Shown here: positions 1 to 9,098 of the stretch, one piece after another
How the letters are laid out: every line of letters starts with the position of its first letter
Position numbering within the stretch: position 1 is the first letter of the stretch
Assembly: GCA_963575745.1 (NCBI GenBank)
Contig: CAUYUJ010021065.1
Coordinates: 7,501-55,000, forward strand
Direction: 5' to 3'
Length of the DNA stretch: 47,500 nt
Source of the DNA: Prorocentrum cordatum
Taxonomy: Eukaryota > Sar > Dinophyceae > Prorocentrales > Prorocentraceae
Notes under the pieces: model-generated
The model's input: only the letters and a program-made list of their open reading frames with translations
Databases searched by the model: none
What the model was told of the DNA's origin: nothing
Position numbers and translations under genes: made by a program

Positions 1-330
1 GGCCCTGTTCTGGCCCGCCCTCTTCCGCCGCGGCCCTGTTCCGACCTGCCCTCTTCCGCCGAGGCCCTGTTCCGCCCAGGTCCTGTTCCGCTGGCCCTGT
101 TCCGACCGGCCCTGTTCCGCCGCGCGAGAGCCCCAGGCGCTGGGACTGCGCGCTCCTCTGGCGGCGGAATCGGGCCAGGGCGGAACCGGGCGGGCCTGAA
201 CCGGGCGGGTCGGAACCGGGCTTGGTCGGAACCGGGCCTGGTCGGAACCGGGCCTGATCGGAACCGGGCGGGTCGGAACCGGGCGTCGGCGGAACCGGGC
301 GGGTCGGAACCGGGCCTGGTCGGAACAGGG
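1..330. repeat. GC-rich 14-17 bp degenerate array, two opposite orientations
   Basis: The first 120 bases are built from variants of GGCCCTGTTCCGCC. From about 175 to 330 the same core returns in the opposite orientation as GGTCGGAACCGGGCC variants. The two halves therefore form a loose inverted arrangement around a unique stretch at 120-175. No reading frame of interest crosses it. Confidence 0.8.
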
Positions 331-444
331 TCTGTGTCGCACTGAAATGCCCGCGCAGCCCCCAGTTGTGCCATCACTGTTTCTTCTGTTGTGGGAGGGC
401 GGGTGGGAATGGCCATGCTTGACTCGCTCGAGCTGGCTAGCTTG

Positions 445-572
445 ACCCACACCCACACCCACACCCACACCCACACCCACACCCACACCCACACCCACAC
501 CCACACCCACACCCACACCCACACCCACACCCACACCCACACCCACACCCACACCCACACCCACACCCACAC
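445..572. repeat. (ACCCAC)n hexanucleotide microsatellite
   Basis: About 21 uninterrupted copies of ACCCAC. Reading frames through it give only His-Thr or Cys-Gly alternation, so they are not genes. The unit differs from the TTTAGGG-type telomere repeat expected in dinoflagellates, so it is treated as an internal microsatellite. Confidence 0.95.
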
Positions 573-1132
573 TGCGGAGGGCGGGCAACGATTCCTGGTC
601 GTCCGAATAGGCAGCGAGTGGCTTGAAATCTGGGGTGCTGGGACCAAGACGCTACGCGCCGACATCCTACGCGGCGGTGCGGCGAGCCGCGCGGCCGCCT
701 TCCTGGAGGGGGCCCCCGACAAGGCGCAAGCACCGCAGACGCCGACGCCCCCTGCCAGTTCCTGGCTCGGCGCCGTTCCTGGAACCGTCGCAGCGGTGCC
801 AGGGAAGGGGCTCAGCCCAAGTCCAGGCCCCAGTCCCGCGCCCCACGGGCGGTCGCACGGGGCACCGCGCACGAGCCGCCGCCGTGCGACCACGCCAAGG
901 AGGAGATCCCCGACTACACCTCCAAAGACCAGGATGAGGAACAGGCTCAGAGGCTAGCAGAGGCCGCAGGCGTAGTCCACGCGGTCTCACCTACCCAGAC
1001 CCTGGAGCCCATCGGCAGGTCCACATCGGGACGAGCCCCCTGGAGGTTCGGCGCAGCAGCCCTGAACGTGGCACCGACGCGCAGCGCCACGCCCGCCAGG
1101 CCGACGGGCCCACGGGAAAGGGCACGCCAGCG
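573..1132. other. GC-rich stretch without a supportable gene
   Basis: Several frames are open by composition only. Their products are Arg/Pro/Ala-rich, and no motif, start context or splice pattern was recognised. Confidence 0.5.
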
Positions 1133-1870
1133 GTGGCCAGCGCCGACACCCGCGCCCCGCGCTCACCGCTCGGGACTGCGGCCACAGGAGCCGGGCGCAC
1201 CGCGCGACCTCCGTCTCCGCTCGAGTCCAGTCGCGCGCGCGGCAGGGGGAGTGAGCCGGGTCTCTGGGACCGATGCGAGAGCACGGCTTGGCGCCCGTCC
1301 AGAGACGCTAGCGACAGGGGCCGAGCTAGAAAGCGCGACCGCGACCGAGACCGCGATCGCGACAGGAGCGGAGGGTGGGGCTCCTGGCAGCGATGCGACG
1401 ATCGCCGCAACCCTGAACAAAACAAGGATGAGCGCCGCCGCCCTGACCACAACCGCCCCTGGGAAGAGCGCCGCGTCAGCTGGCCGAGGCGCCCAGACGA
1501 GACGGCGGCAACCCACTTGAAAAGGCTGAAGGCCGAGGGGGGCTACTACTTCACCGCAGCTTGGCACTCCTGGTGCAGGCACGCGGGCCAGGAAAAGGGC
1601 AAGACCAGGGGACAAGTCAAGTTCGGCCCGTCCTGCTGGAAGCCGGACATGATCGACCGCTTCCTGGACGAGATAACACACCGCCACTACGACGTGGGCA
1701 CCTGGTCCCGGAGCGCGGGCGTCTACGTCGACTGGGACCGCGAACACATCTTGTATTCCAGCGGGAGCAGGAGGTGGCCAAAGGCGAGGGGCGCGGGGAC
1801 GGCCCAGCACGCAGCTAAGGTTATACCGACAACTGGATTGGGAAGCGCCCCAGGCGCTGACTTGCCCTGA
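1133..1870 (+). CDS. unrecognised protein fragment (possible exon or gene relic)
   Basis: Not recognised. The frame has an Arg/Asp dipeptide tract (around residues 62-72) and then about 110 residues of normal-looking composition rich in Trp, Tyr and charged residues, including HRHYDVGTWSRSAGVYVDWD. That second part is unlike the compositional junk around it, which is the main reason to list it. The N-terminal part is low complexity and the true start is unknown. The last third, from about 1720, is matched by a diverged copy at 2035-2300 whose frame also encodes HVDWDCENALYHESS. This suggests an exon duplicated in tandem, or a decayed coding repeat. It could be part of a spliced host gene or of a transposable element. 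Confidence is low because no family was recognised. Confidence 0.3.
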   Translation: MASADTRAPRSPLGTAATGAGRTARPPSPLESSRARGRGSEPGLWDRCESTAWRPSRDASDRGRARKRDRDRDRDRDRSGGWGSWQRCDDRRNPEQNKDERRRPDHNRPWEERRVSWPRRPDETAATHLKRLKAEGGYYFTAAWHSWCRHAGQEKGKTRGQVKFGPSCWKPDMIDRFLDEITHRHYDVGTWSRSAGVYVDWDREHILYSSGSRRWPKARGAGTAQHAAKVIPTTGLGSAPGADLP

Positions 1871-2300
1871 ACGCTCCACCTGGTGCCACCGCCCAGGGTG
1901 CCGCGCCAACCGCCCTCCCGTCCCTGGCAAGGCCTCTTGGCGCTATTCTTCGGGTGCGACTTGTTTGTCGCCTTCTACAGCGCCTGGCCCTGTCTCCCCC
2001 TCCCCCCCTACTCCGACGCGCCTGATACTGGGACGGTTAGTCCTTCACGTCGATTGGGACTGCGAAAACGCCTTATATCACGAATCCAGCAGGACCAGGA
2101 TGCGGCCAAAGACAACGGGTTCGGGGAACGCCCCGCTACGCAGTTCCGGGTCCACGGACACTGGAACAGACAACAGCGCCCAAGCGCTGACGTACCTCAA
2201 TGCTTCTAACGGTTTTCTTGACCTCGGGCACCATGTCCAAACCGCCCCTCCTGTCCCTGGCAACGCATCGTGGCGCCCTTCTTCGGGTGCGACCTGTTCT
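1720..2300 (+). repeat. diverged tandem duplication (~260 bp, two copies)
   Basis: 1720-1975 and 2035-2300 align along their length with indels. Both start with a GTCGAYTGGGACYGCGAA segment. Both pass through AGCGCCCNAGGCGCTGAC-like sequence. Both end with a CCTCCYGTCCCTGGCAA block followed by TCTTCGGGTGCGACYTGTT. The copies have diverged considerably; by eye about two thirds of positions match. Copy 2 runs straight into the composite satellite. Confidence 0.65.
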
Positions 2301-2389
2301 GATTACCTAACAGCGTTTGCTGATAGGTTTCTAGTAGGGTCAAAAGAGATCATCATGACTCCTCAGAGGGGGTCTGGGCGGGTGCCGGG

Positions 2390-3023
2390 GAGGAGAACCG
2401 GGAACCGTTTTTCGCCAACAGTCACACACTTCGTGCTCTTCGACCTCCCAGAACTCCATTCCCGGGACACATTCTGGAGAACCGGGAACAGAGCCGGGCT
2501 CGTTTTTTGCCAACAGTCACACACTTCGTGTTCTTCGACCTCTCAGAACTCCATTCCCGGGCCACTTTCTGGAGAACCGGGAACAGAGACGGGCAGGTTT
2601 TTTTTGGAAGCAGTCACACACTTCGTGCTCTTCGACCTCCCAGAACTCCATTCCCGGGCTACATTTTGAGGGCCCCGAGCCAACTCTAGGCCACTTCGTG
2701 CTTTTCGAATCGCCAGAACACCATTCCAGGGCCACATTACGTAACAGCTTTTGCTGATAGGTTTCTAGTGGTGTCAAAAGAGAGCATCTGGACTCCACAG
2801 GGGGGTCTGGGCGGGTGCCGGGGAGGAGAACCGGGAATCGTTTTTCGCCAACAGTCACACACTTCGTGCTCTTCGACCTCCCAGAACTCCATTCCCGGGC
2901 CACATTCTGGAGAACCGGGAGCAGAGCCGGGCTCGCTTTTCGCCAACAGTCACACAATCGTGCTCTTCGTCTTCCCAGAATTCGATTCCCGGGCCACATT
3001 ATGGAGAACCGGGAACAGAAACG

Positions 3024-3025
<2 letters not shown>
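2390..3025. repeat. segment B array 1 (CTTCGTG...CCCGGG units)
   Basis: Tandem units of roughly 73-95 bp. Each has CACTTCGTGCTCTTCGA, then CCCAGAACTCCATTCCCGGG, then either a GGAGAACCGGGAACAGA tail or a TGCCCGGAGCCAACTGTAGG tail. Segment A of the second higher-order copy interrupts it near 2739. Confidence 0.8.

Positions 3026-3118
<93 letters not shown>
3026..3118. repeat. poly-T run of 93 bases
   Basis: An uninterrupted T homopolymer directly after AACAGAAACGGG in a segment B unit, followed by an AT-rich patch to about 3157 before segment B resumes. The phenylalanine ORF across it is not a gene. On the minus strand it is a long A tract, as left by insertion of a polyadenylated RNA, but no element body was found beside it. 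Confidence 0.95.
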
Positions 3119-3122
<4 letters not shown>

Positions 3123-3157
3123 ATTATTATTTTTTAAATATAAAAAAAAATAAATTG

Positions 3158-3510
3158 TCACACACTTCGTGCTCTTCGACCTCCCACAACTCCATTCCCG
3201 GGCTGCATTTTGAGTGCCCGGAGCAAATTCTAGGCCACTTCGTGATCTTCGAATCGCCAGAACTCCATTCCCGGGCCACATTTTGGATGCCCGGAGCCAA
3301 CTGTAGGCCACTTCGTGCTCTTCGATTTCCCAGAACTCCATTCCCGGGCCACATTTTGGATGCCCGGAGCCACCTGTAGGCCACTTCGTGCTCTTCAAGT
3401 TCCCAGAACTCCATTCCTGGGCATGATTTTGAATGCCCGGAGCCAACTGTAGGCCACTTCGTGTTCTTCTAGTTCCCAGAACTCATTCCTGGGCCACATT
3501 TTGAATGCTG
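3158..3510. repeat. segment B array 2
   Basis: About five units of the CTTCGTG...CCCGGG repeat with the TGCCCGGAGCCA tail, period about 73 bp. It resumes immediately after the poly-T and AT-rich patch and runs into the GGCTGA array. Confidence 0.8.
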
Positions 3511-3840
3511 AGGCAGGCTGATGCTGCGGCCGAGGCAGGCTGAGGCTGAGGCAGGCTGAGGCTGAGGCCGAGGCTGAAGGCAGACTGAGGCTGAGGCTGA
3601 AGCAGACTGAGGCTGAGGCTGAGGCAGGCTGAGGCTGAGGCTGAGGCAGGCTGATGCTGAGGCAGGCTGAGGCTGAGGCTGAGGCTGATGCAGGCTGAGG
3701 CTGAGGCAGGCTGAGGCTGAGGCGAGGCTGAAGGCAGACTGAGGCTGAGGCTAAGCAGCTGAGCTGAGCTGAGGCAGCTGAGGCTGAGGCAGGCTGAGGC
3801 TGAGGCTGATGGGCTGAGGCAGGCTGAGGCTGAGGCTGTG
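3506..3840. repeat. segment C array 1 (GGCTGA / GCAGGCTGAG)
   Basis: Degenerate hexanucleotide array mixing GAGGCT, GAGGCAGGCT and GAGGCCGAGGCTGAAGGCAG variants. All three minus-strand frames give only Leu/Ser/Gln/Pro/Ala low complexity. Confidence 0.9.
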
Positions 3841-4000
3841 ACTGCGACTGCCGTTGCCGCTGCGACTGTCATCGCGAATGCGACTACGACTGCGAGAACA
3901 GCAGAATTCTACAACTGGATTTTCATCTGAATCTTAAGGGGAATGCTTTCAGATATGCTTCTACACATCGCTGTTAGGTTGCTTTGCCGGGATAATTTTA
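3838..4000. repeat. segment D copy 1
   Basis: GACTGCGACTGCCGTTGCCG start, an EcoRI-like GCAGAATTCTACAAC centre and a TTAGGTTGCTTTGCCGGGAT end. Near-identical copies are at 4985-5148 and 6585-6748. Confidence 0.85.
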
Positions 4001-4079
4001 CCTAACAGGTTTTGCTGATAGGTTTCTAGTAGGGGTCAAAAGAGAGCATCATGACTCCTCAGGGGGGTCTGGGCGGGTG

Positions 4080-4660
4080 CCGGGGAGGAGAACCGGGAAT
4101 CGTTTTTCGCCAACAGTCACACACTTCGTGCTCTTCGACCTCCCAGAACTTCATTCCCGGGCCCCATTCTGGAGAACCGGGAACAGAGCCGGGCTCGCTT
4201 TTCGCCCACAGTCACACACTTCGTGCTCTTCGACCTCCCAAAACTCCATTCCCGGGCCACATTCTGGAGAACCGGGAACAAAGCCGGGCTTGTTTTTCGT
4301 CAACGGTCACACACTTCGTGCTCTTCGACCTCCCAGAACTCCATTCCCGGGCTACATTTTGAGTGCCCGGAGCCAACTGTAGGCCACTTCGTGCTCTTCG
4401 AGTTCCCAGAACTCCATTCCCGGGCCACATTTTGGATGCCCGGAGCCAACTGTAGGCCACTTCGTGTTCTTCGATTTCCCAGAACTCCATTCCCGGGCCA
4501 CATTTTGGATGCCCGGAGCCACCTGTAGGCCACTTCGTGTTCTTCAAGTTCCCAGAACTCCATTCCTGGGCATGATTTTGAATGCCCGGAGCCAACTGTA
4601 GGCCACTTCGTGTTCTTCTAGTTCCCAGAACTCCATTCCTGGGCCACATTTTGAATGCTG
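4080..4660. repeat. segment B array 3
   Basis: About eight CTTCGTG...CCCGGG units. The first three carry the GAACCGGGAACAGA-type tail and the later ones the TGCCCGGAGCCA-type tail. This is the same order of unit types as in array 1-2, so the internal order of variants is kept between higher-order copies. Confidence 0.8.
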
Positions 4661-4987
4661 AGGCAGGCTGATGCTGCGGCCGAGGCAGGCTGAGGCTGAG
4701 GCAGGCTGAGGCTGAGGCCGAGGCTGAAGGCAGACTGAGGCTGAGGCTGAAGCAGACTGAGGCTGAGGCTGAGGCAGGCTGAGGCTGAGGCTGAAGCAGG
4801 CTGATGCTGAGGCAGGCTGAGGCTGAGGCTGAGGCTGATGCAGGCTGAGGCTGAGGCAGGCTGAGGCTGAGGCCGAGGCTGAAGGCAGACTGAGGCTGAG
4901 GCTGAAGCAGGCTGAGGCTGAGGCTGAGGCAGGCTGAGGCTGAGGCAGGCTGAGGCTGAGGCTGAGGCAGGCTGAGGCTGAGGCTGT
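4656..4987. repeat. segment C array 2
   Basis: GGCTGA-type array, nearly the same sequence and length as array 1 (3506-3840), as expected from duplication of the whole unit. Confidence 0.9.
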
Positions 4988-5148
4988 GACTGCGACTGCC
5001 GTTGCCGCTGCGACTGTCATCGCGAATGCGACTACGACTACGAGAACAGCAGAATTCTACAACTGGATTTTCATCTGAATCTTAAGGGGAATGCTTTCAG
5101 ATATGCTTCTACATATCGCTGTTAGGTTGCTTTGCCGGGATAATTTAA
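4985..5148. repeat. segment D copy 2
   Basis: Nearly identical to copy 1. It ends in the TTAGGTTGCTTTGCCGGGAT block and passes directly into segment A of the next unit. Confidence 0.85.
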
Positions 5149-5264
5149 CCTAACAGCTTGAGCTGATAGGTTTCTTGTAGGGTCAAAAGAGAGCATCATG
5201 ACACTCCAGGGGTGTCCGGGCGGAAGCCGGCAGAAACCGGGAGAATCCGGCGGAGCTCATTTTT

Positions 5265-5625
5265 AATCAACAGTTACACACTTCGTGGTCTTCGAGGTCC
5301 CAGAACTCCATTCCCGGGCCATATTCTGAATGCCCGGAGCCAACTGTAGGCCACCTCGTGGTCTTCGAGTTCCCAGAATTCCATTCCCGGGCCACATTTT
5401 GAATGCCCAGAGCCAACTGTAGGCCACTTCGTGCTCTTCGATTTCCCAGAATTCCATTCCCGGGCCACATTTTGAGCGCCCGGAGCCACCTGTAGGCCAT
5501 TTCGTGGTTTTCGAGTTCCCATACTTTATTCCTGGGCATGATTTTGAATGCCCGGAGCCACTTGTAGGCCACTTCGTGTTCTTCTAGTTCCCAGAATTCC
5601 ATTCCCGGGCCACATTTTGAATGCT
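5265..5625. repeat. segment B array 4
   Basis: About five units. Several carry CGTGGTC in place of CGTGCTC and a more diverged tail. This higher-order copy (5149-6748) lacks the GAACCGGGAACAGA unit type. Confidence 0.8.
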
Positions 5626-6588
5626 GAGGCAGGCTGATGCTGAGGCTGAGGCAGGCTGAGGCTGAGGCAGGCTGAAGCTGAGGCCGAGGCTGAAGGCAGA
5701 CTGAGGCTGAGGCTGAAGCAGGCTGAGGCTGAGGCTGAGGCAGGCTGAGGCTGAGGCTGAGGCAGGCTGATGCTGAGGCAGGCTGAGGCTCAGGCTGAGG
5801 CTGATGCAGGCTGAGGCTGAGGCACGCTGAGGATGAGGCCGAGGCTGAAGGCAGACTGAGGCTGAGGCTGAAGCAGGCTGAGGCTGAGGCTGAGGCAGGC
5901 TGAGGCTGAGGCTGAGGCAGGCTGATGCTGAGGCAGGCTGAGGCTGAGGCTGAGGCTGATGCAGGGCTGAGGCTGAGGCAGGCTGAGGCTGAGGCCGAGG
6001 CTGAAGGCAGACTGAGGCTGAGGCTGAAGCAGGCTGAGGCTGAGGCTGAGGCAGGCTGAGGCTGAGGCTGAGGCTGAGGCTGAGGCTGAGGCAGGCTGAG
6101 GCTGAGGCTGAGGCTGATGCAGGCTGAGGCTGATGCAGGCTGAGGCTGAGGCCGAGGCTGTAGGCAGACCGAGGCTGAGGCTGAAGCAGGCTGAGGCTGA
6201 GGCTGAGGCAGGCTGAGGCTGAGGCTGAGGCAGGCTGATGCTGAGGCAGGCTGAGGCTGAGGCTGAGGCTGATGCAGGCAGAGGCTGAGGCAGCCTGAGG
6301 CTGACGCCGAGGCTGAAGGCAGACTGAGGCTGAGGCCGAAGGCCGACGGAGACTGATGTTTGAGGCTTGAAGCAGCTTGAGGTGAGCAGAGCAGGCTGAG
6401 GCTGAGGCTGAGGCAGGCTGAGGCTGAGGCAGGCTGAGGCTGAGGCTGAGGCTGATGCAGGCTGAGCCTGAGGCAGGCTGAGGCTGAGGCCGAGGCTGAA
6501 GGCAGACTGAGGCTGAGGCTGAAGCAGGCTGAGGCTGAGGCTGAGGCAGGCTGAGGCTGAGGCTGAGGCAGGCTGAGGCTGAGGCTGT
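5621..6588. repeat. segment C array 3, expanded
   Basis: The same GGCTGA array as in the other units but about three times longer (about 970 bp against about 335 bp). An internal super-period is visible in which GCCGAGGCTGAAGGCAGAC recurs about every 170-190 bp. The expansion therefore seems to have occurred in blocks rather than by single hexamers. Confidence 0.85.
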
Positions 6589-6748
6589 GACTGCGACTGC
6601 CGTTGCCGCTGCGACTGTCATCGCGAATTCGACTACGACTGCGAGAACAGCAGAATTCTACAACAGGATTCTCATCTGAATCTTAAGGGGCATGCTTCCA
6701 TATATGCTCCTACACATCGCTGTTAGGTTGCTTTGCCGGGATAATTTT
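6585..6748. repeat. segment D copy 3
   Basis: Third copy, with a few substitutions (GAATTCGACTACGAC in place of GAATGCGACTACGAC, and CATGCTTCCATATATG near the end). It is followed by a last segment A copy near 6749. Confidence 0.85.
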
Positions 6749-6860
6749 TACTTAACAGCTTGTGCTGATAGGTTTCTAGTAGGGTCAAAAGAGAGCATCA
6801 TGACACTCCAGGGGGGTCCGGGCGGAAGCCGGCAGAAACCGGGAGAATCCGGCGGAGCTC

Positions 6861-7115
6861 ATTCCGTGCGTGCAGGTACGCACGGGAGCCACCTCGGCGC
6901 CATCGGAGGTGCGTTCCGTACGTGCAGGCACGCACGGGAGCCACCTCGGCGCCATCGGAGGTGCGTTCCGTGCGTGCAGGTACGCACGGGAGCCACCTCG
7001 GCGCCATCGGAGGTGCGTTCCGTGCGTGCAGGTACGCACGGGAGCCACCTCGGCGCCATCGGAGAAGCGTTCCGTGCGTGCAGGTACGCACGGGAGCCAC
7101 CTCGGCGCCATCGGA
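6861..7115. repeat. 52-bp tandem repeat, five copies, each with a hairpin
   Basis: Five nearly identical 52-bp units start near 6861, 6911, 6963, 7015 and 7067. Each contains CGTGCGT-GCAGGT-ACGCACG, a 7-bp stem with a 6-nt loop. The unit length is not a multiple of three, so any frame through the array rotates through three different peptides. The array therefore cannot encode a regular repeat protein, and it has no spacers. Confidence 0.95.
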
Positions 7116-7119
7116 TGTT

Positions 7120-7425
7120 CGGCTGATGCTGGAGGCAGGCTGAGGCTGAGGCTGAAGGGCTGAGGCTGATAAATGCAGGCTGAGGCTGAGGCTGAGGCTG
7201 AGGCTGATGCAGGCTGAGGCTGATGCAGGCTGAGGCCGCAGGAGTATGCGGGAGCGCAGCAGGCTGAGGCTGAGGCAGGCTGAGGCTGAGGCTGAGGCTG
7301 ATGCAGGCTGAGGCTGAGGCAGGCTGAGGCCGAAGGGGTATGCGGGAACGCAGCAGGCTGAGGCCGACGCAGGCTGAGGCTGAGACTGAGGCTTATGCAG
7401 GCTGAGGCTGAGGCAGGCTGAGCTG
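7120..7425. repeat. segment C array 4 (GGCTGA with insertions)
   Basis: GGCTGA array interrupted twice by a GGAGTATGCGGGAGCGCAGCA-like block (near 7230 and 7335). It closes the satellite field. Confidence 0.85.
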
Positions 7426-7430
7426 ACTTG

Positions 7431-7972
7431 TCCTGTGGAGCTCCAGTGTCACAGAAGATGCATCTGTAGCTTCCTCGTCGCATTAGGGGCTCCAGCGTCA
7501 TCGAACTTGTCTTTTTACCGTCGCTGTCGTGCCGCGGGGCGCTTCAGCGGGCAATCGTGCGCATGAAGTACGCCACGCGCCTGCGCGCTCACGAAGAGGG
7601 CCAGCGCGCCCTATCGCCTGCGGGCGACCGCGCGGGCTTGCCCCCGCAACAGCCAAAAAGGGCATGCCCGCGCGCCGGGTAAAGCCTAAAAGGGCTTTCG
7701 TCTGCCTGTTCCTTGCCTCCCGCTCTCCTCCTTCTTCTTTCATCGACGTCAGAACCCCCGCCCCCTATGACGCTCCCCGCTGGCTTGGGTGGTCTACTCA
7801 GGTCGCGGTGCCCCCCCCTCCCCGTCGTTGCCACGACGGGGAGGGGGGGGCACCGTTCCCTCGGATGGGCACATCCCCCCCTCCAGGGGCCTCCGAGCCC
7901 TCCCTCTCCGTCCTTTCCTTCTCCTCTCCTCCTCGGACTTCAACGCCTTTGGCGTCTCCGACGACCCCCTTG
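7431..7972. other. intergenic stretch with one strong hairpin
   Basis: No gene could be supported. Apart from the 23-bp hairpin at 7806-7855, the sequence is pyrimidine-rich with only compositional open frames. Confidence 0.5.
7806..7855. repeat. perfect 23-bp inverted repeat, 4-nt loop
   Basis: The left arm 7806-7828 (CGGTG, eight C, TCCCC, GTCGT) and right arm 7833-7855 are perfectly complementary around TGCC. The stem is almost entirely G-C pairs. No TTTT run, gene end or other terminator context is beside it. Confidence 0.9.
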
Positions 7973-7973
7973 G

Positions 7974-8067
<94 letters not shown>

Positions 8068-8506
8068 GTAGTAGTAGGTAGTAGTAGGTAGTCGTAGTAG
8101 TAGTAGTAGTAGTCGTCGTTGTAGTAGTAGTAGTAGTAGTTGTAGTAGGAGTAGTAGTAGTAGTAGTAGTAGTTAGTAAGTATAGTAGAAGAAGAAAGAA
8201 AATACTATAAAAGAAGAAGAAAATAAGAAGAAGAAGAATAATAATAAGAAGAATATATGTTTTCACATTAATACATATATTGTTAATAGAAAGAATAAGT
8301 AGTAGTAGTAGTATATAGTAGTAGTAGTAGTAGAAGAAGTTAGAAGTAAGTAGTATTAGTATAGTATGTATAATAAGTAAAGTATATAAGTAGTAGTACT
8401 TTAAGATATGTAGTATTACGGAACCGCGTAAAAAAAAGTAGTAGTAGTATAGTAAAGTATAGATAGCAGTAGTAGTGATCAAGTAGTAAGTGGTAGTGGA
8501 TAGTAA

Positions 8507-8538
<32 letters not shown>

Positions 8539-8645
8539 TAAGGTAGTAGTAAAGTAAGTGGGAGTATGTAGTAGTATCGAGTAAGGTCGTAGATCCGTAG
8601 TAGGTCGTAGTAGTCGTATCGTAAGTAGTAGTAGTAGTAAAATAA

Positions 8646-8711
<66 letters not shown>

Positions 8712-8721
8712 CAGCAGCAGC

Positions 8722-8776
<55 letters not shown>

Positions 8777-8778
8777 AT
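7973..8778. repeat. TAG/AGT trinucleotide microsatellite with AT-rich core
   Basis: Long GTA-type tracts (about 7975-8165 and 8640-8775) flank a degraded centre (8165-8640) with AT-rich DNA and scattered TAG repeats. Translations are Ser, Val, Thr, Tyr or Leu runs only. Confidence 0.95.
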
Positions 8779-8783
8779 CGTAG

Positions 8784-8975
8784 GGCCACATTTTTAGTGC
8801 CCAGATCCAACTGTAGGCTACTTGGTGTTCGTCGAGTTCCCAGAACTCCATTCCTGGGCCACATAGTTCCCAGAACTCCACTCCCGGGATACATTGTGAA
8901 TGTCCGGAGCCAACTGTAGGAAACTTCGTGTTCATCGAGTTCCCAGACCTCCATACCCGGGCTACCTTTTGCTTG
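8784..8975. repeat. diverged relic of satellite segment B
   Basis: About three units with CCCAGAACTCCATTCCTGGGCCACAT-type and TCCGGAGCCAACTGTAGGAAA-type pieces, clearly related to the segment B repeat at 2390-5625 but more mutated. The satellite family therefore extends beyond the microsatellite. Confidence 0.75.
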
Positions 8976-9098
8976 CCGTCCTTGTGTTCTTAGCGCTATT
9001 ACTGAGGCGTTCGAAGCCTCCCGCATTCTTAATGCAATCATATTTCCCCTCTGCCTCTGATAGCCGTCTTTGGTCCAGAACGTGTCTCCGACATTCCA

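Larger units (their letters stand above)
2307..7430. repeat. composite satellite: segments A-B-C-D in higher-order tandem copies
   Basis: Four recognisable segments recur in the same order. Segment A (lead-in, contains GCTGATAGGTTTCTAGTAGG then GTCAAAAGAGAGCAT) starts near 2307, 2739, 4001, 5149 and 6749. Segment B is a 73-95 bp repeat. Segment C is a GGCTGA-based array. Segment D (about 165 bp, ends TAGGTTGCTTTGCCGGGATA) is at 3838-4000, 4985-5148 and 6585-6748. Complete higher-order units are 4001-5148 and 5149-6748; the difference in length is mainly in segment C. No frame in it looks like a gene. Confidence 0.85.

Noticed and set aside
445-572. Telomere tract
   Set aside because: The unit is ACCCAC and not TTTAGGG-type, and it lies inside a repeat field and not at an end.
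391-957. 188-codon frame with a long His-Thr repeat
   Set aside because: It is the translation of the ACCCAC microsatellite plus GC-rich flank.
6861-7115. CRISPR-like repeat array
   Set aside because: The repeats are contiguous without unique spacers, and the organism is eukaryotic.
7806-7855. Rho-independent terminator
   Set aside because: No T run or gene end, and the genome is eukaryotic.
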